Shown in pieces: positions 34,704 to 36,059 of a stretch of 36,059 nucleotides of DNA. Numbering within the stretch: position 1 is the stretch's first letter; every line of letters begins with the position of its first letter. Location: NCBI RefSeq assembly GCF_003121985.1, contig NZ_QEWP01000028.1, positions 1-36,059 on the forward strand. Direction: 5' to 3'. The translations under genes were made by a program, and so were the position numbers. Under the pieces are notes generated by a model, which was not told the DNA's origin, did not search any database, and saw only the letters and a list, made by a program, of their open reading frames with translations. The DNA comes from Marinilabilia rubra. GTDB lineage: Bacteria; Bacteroidota; Bacteroidia; Bacteroidales; Marinilabiliaceae.

Positions 34704-34745
34704 TCTTTGCGTTCTTTGCGCAAACTTAGCGGTCCTAGCGAGAAA
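34701..34745 (-). repeat. right inverted repeat of GxxExxY cassette
   Basis: TAATCTTTGCGTTCTTTGCG then CAAACTTAGCGGTCCTAGCGAGAAA. Its reverse complement aligns with the left end (TTTCTCGC...CGCAAAGATTA). It includes the last bases of the GxxExxY stop codon. Confidence 0.7.
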
Positions 34746-34754
34746 CAATTTTTC

Positions 34755-35855
34755 ATGGAAAAAAGCTCAAAAATATACATAGCAGGCCACAAAGGCCTCG
34801 TCGGCTCTGCCCTTTGGAAAACACTGCCAAATAAAGGTTATAACAATCTTGTTGGAAGAAGTAAGTCAGAACTTGATTTAAGGAATCCTCAGGCCGTTAA
34901 TCAATTCTTTGAAGAAGAAAAACCTGATTATGTAATTCTGGCAGCAGCAAAAGTAGGAGGTATTGTAGCTAATAATACTTACAGGGGGCAATTCATCTAT
35001 GAGAATCTGACGATACAAAACAATGTGATTCACTCAGCTTATGTACATGGGGTGAAGAAACTATTGTTCTTAGGATCTACATGTATTTATCCCAAAGAGG
35101 CGCCTCAGCCGATGCCTGAAGATTGTCTGTTGACCTCCCCTTTGGAATATACCAACGAACCTTATGCGATTGCCAAAATAGCCGGAATTAAAATGTGCGA
35201 GTCCTATAATTTACAGTATGGCACCAATTTTATTTCCGTGATGCCTACCAATTTATATGGTCCCAATGACAATTTTGATTTGGAGAAATCGCATGTGTTA
35301 CCTGCATTGGTGCGTAAAAATCACTTGGGGAAATGCTTGGAAACAAATAACTGGAATGCCCTGAGAAAGGATTTGGACAGAAATCCTATTGAAGGCATTA
35401 GCGGAAAAAGTTCAGACGATGAAATTCTGGCGGTTCTTGACAAATACGGGATTCGCTTTAATTCAGATTTAAATTCGAGCAATTCGCGAGCATCAATAGA
35501 AATATGGGGCACCGGTAAACCTATGCGTGAGTTTTTATGGTCTGAAGAGATGGCAGATGCCTGTGTTTATGTTATGGAAAAAGTGGATTTTAACGATACA
35601 CATTCAGGTGAAAAGGAGGTCAGAAATACACACATTAATATTGGAACAGGGAAAGAGGTTTCCATTAAAGAATTAGCTGAAACCATTAAGCATAAAGTTG
35701 GATTTAAAGGAGAATTGTTTTATAACACCGATAAACCCGATGGTACTCTCAGAAAGTTGACTGATCCATCCAAGATACATGATCTTGGTTGGCATCACCA
35801 AATAGATATTGAAGAAGGAATTGAGAGGATGTATGATTGGTATATTGGGCAATAA
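34755..35855 (+). CDS. fcl: GDP-L-fucose synthase (GDP-4-keto-6-deoxymannose epimerase/reductase)
   Basis: 366 residues from the ATG at 34755. An upstream in-frame TTG at 34707 lies in the right repeat of the GxxExxY cassette and would add 16 residues unlike the family. It finishes GDP-L-fucose synthesis after Gmd. NADP-binding IAGHKGLVGSAL, LAAAKVGGIVANN, GSTCIYPKEAPQPMPE and Y-x3-K in EPYAIAK are conserved. Compared with E. coli Fcl it has an internal stretch of about 50 residues (around 195-245), which I recall as common in Bacteroidota homologues. It ends with LGWHHQIDIEEGIERMYDWY. Confidence 0.96.
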   Translation: MEKSSKIYIAGHKGLVGSALWKTLPNKGYNNLVGRSKSELDLRNPQAVNQFFEEEKPDYVILAAAKVGGIVANNTYRGQFIYENLTIQNNVIHSAYVHGVKKLLFLGSTCIYPKEAPQPMPEDCLLTSPLEYTNEPYAIAKIAGIKMCESYNLQYGTNFISVMPTNLYGPNDNFDLEKSHVLPALVRKNHLGKCLETNNWNALRKDLDRNPIEGISGKSSDDEILAVLDKYGIRFNSDLNSSNSRASIEIWGTGKPMREFLWSEEMADACVYVMEKVDFNDTHSGEKEVRNTHINIGTGKEVSIKELAETIKHKVGFKGELFYNTDKPDGTLRKLTDPSKIHDLGWHHQIDIEEGIERMYDWYIGQ

Positions 35856-36059
35856 TATCATTCTTGTTCTTTTTTTCTTCCTCTATGAAAAAATGAATTT
35901 TGAGAATCACATTTTTCAGACAGGCCTTTGGCCGTAAGCCTTCGGCCTCCCACGTAATGTAAAAGTAAGAATTTTTCCCAGCCCGGGGGTGCCGGTCTGG
36001 GAATTAGATTTTTCCAAGTTCTACTGGAATCTCTTAGAATTTATTGGAATCAGTTGGAG
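35856..36059. other. non-coding end of window with hairpins and short repeats
   Basis: TTCCCAGCCCGG (35975-35986) and CCGGTCTGGGAA (35992-36003) pair with one mismatch around a short GGGTG loop, followed by TTAGATTTTT, a possible terminator for the locus. Just before, AGGCC...GGCCT with internal GGCC copies (35922-35948) forms another palindrome. The last 40 bases repeat TGGAAT three times, as in the low-complexity repeats of this phylum. Confidence 0.5.
35975..36014 (+). terminator. possible terminator after fcl
   Basis: A 12-bp stem (one mismatch) followed after a few bases by ATTTTT. It lies 120 bases after the fcl stop. The interrupted T-run makes the call moderate. Confidence 0.5.

Larger units (their letters stand above)
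34257..34745 (+). mobile_element. GxxExxY cassette with inverted-repeat ends between gmd and fcl
   Basis: About 489 bp that fills the space between the gmd stop (34253) and just before the fcl ATG (34755). The left end reads TTTCTCGCAGAGGGCGCAAA then GATTA; the reverse complement of the right end reads TTTCTCGCTAGGACCGCTAA then GTTTGCGCAAAGAACGCAAAGATTA, so the ends are inverted copies. A second, partial copy (TTCTCGCGGAAGTCGCCAAG, 34284-34303) lies next to the left one. Inside is a single gene. No transposase is present. Mobility is inferred from the ends and the position inside a gene pair that is usually adjacent. Confidence 0.72.

Noticed and set aside
1-36059. CRISPR array or tRNA/rRNA genes
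   Set aside because: No regularly spaced repeats and no tRNA or rRNA sequence signatures were found; the 21-bp tandem at 12123-12164 has only two contiguous units and no spacers.

Overview
The window looks like a Bacteroidota chromosome, most likely from the Bacteroidales/Marinilabiliales side. Evidence: Bacteroidota-type protein families (DUF5020, the IleS with a GIHH signature, a DksA-like protein lacking zinc cysteines, SLBB export proteins of about 800 aa), Bacteroidota -7 promoter boxes (TAnnTTTG) before several genes, and the gene order ileS - dksA-like - lspA. All credible genes are on the + strand.

Layout. 1-407: repeat-like non-coding DNA. 408-2386: an outer-membrane DUF5020 protein and an NCS2 purine permease, probably one uptake operon, ended by a clear terminator. 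2946-8305: ileS, a DksA-like regulator gene and lspA. The ileS frame carries an in-frame insertion of about 483 bp that encodes a DUF559 (PD-(D/E)XK-like) domain between GC-rich inverted repeats. 8728-18206: two paralogous polysaccharide-export pairs (SLBB/Wza-like plus Wzz-like chain-length protein). The first pair is split by a hepT-mntA (HEPN/MNT) toxin-antitoxin cassette in repeat-rich DNA; the second is uninterrupted. Between the pairs lie 1.2 kb of non-coding repeats, including a MITE-like inverted-repeat element.

18259-33208: a surface-glycan locus that becomes visibly AT-rich from about 20.4 kb. It contains a pseudaminic acid pathway (pseB, pseC, pseG, pseF, pseI) without a recognisable pseH acetyltransferase. 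In its place are an ATP-grasp enzyme, a second PseG-like protein and a formyltransferase. The flippase wzx, a sialyltransferase-like GT (EEG, HP and SS motifs), two polymerase-like membrane proteins, a GT4 and a GT26 follow. 33135-35855: gmd and fcl for GDP-L-fucose, separated by a GxxExxY (PD-(D/E)XK-like) gene in an inverted-repeat cassette that fits almost exactly between the two genes.

How it fits together: the locus should make a glycan containing a pseudaminic acid derivative (predicted 5-acetamido-7-formamido form) and fucose, flipped by Wzx, polymerised by a Wzy-like protein, length-controlled by Wzz and exported through the SLBB channel proteins. No initiating phospho-sugar transferase is in the window. 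The most unusual theme is three small nuclease/RNase-related cassettes (DUF559, HEPN-MNT, GxxExxY), each bounded by repeats and each lodged within a gene or operon without visibly breaking it.
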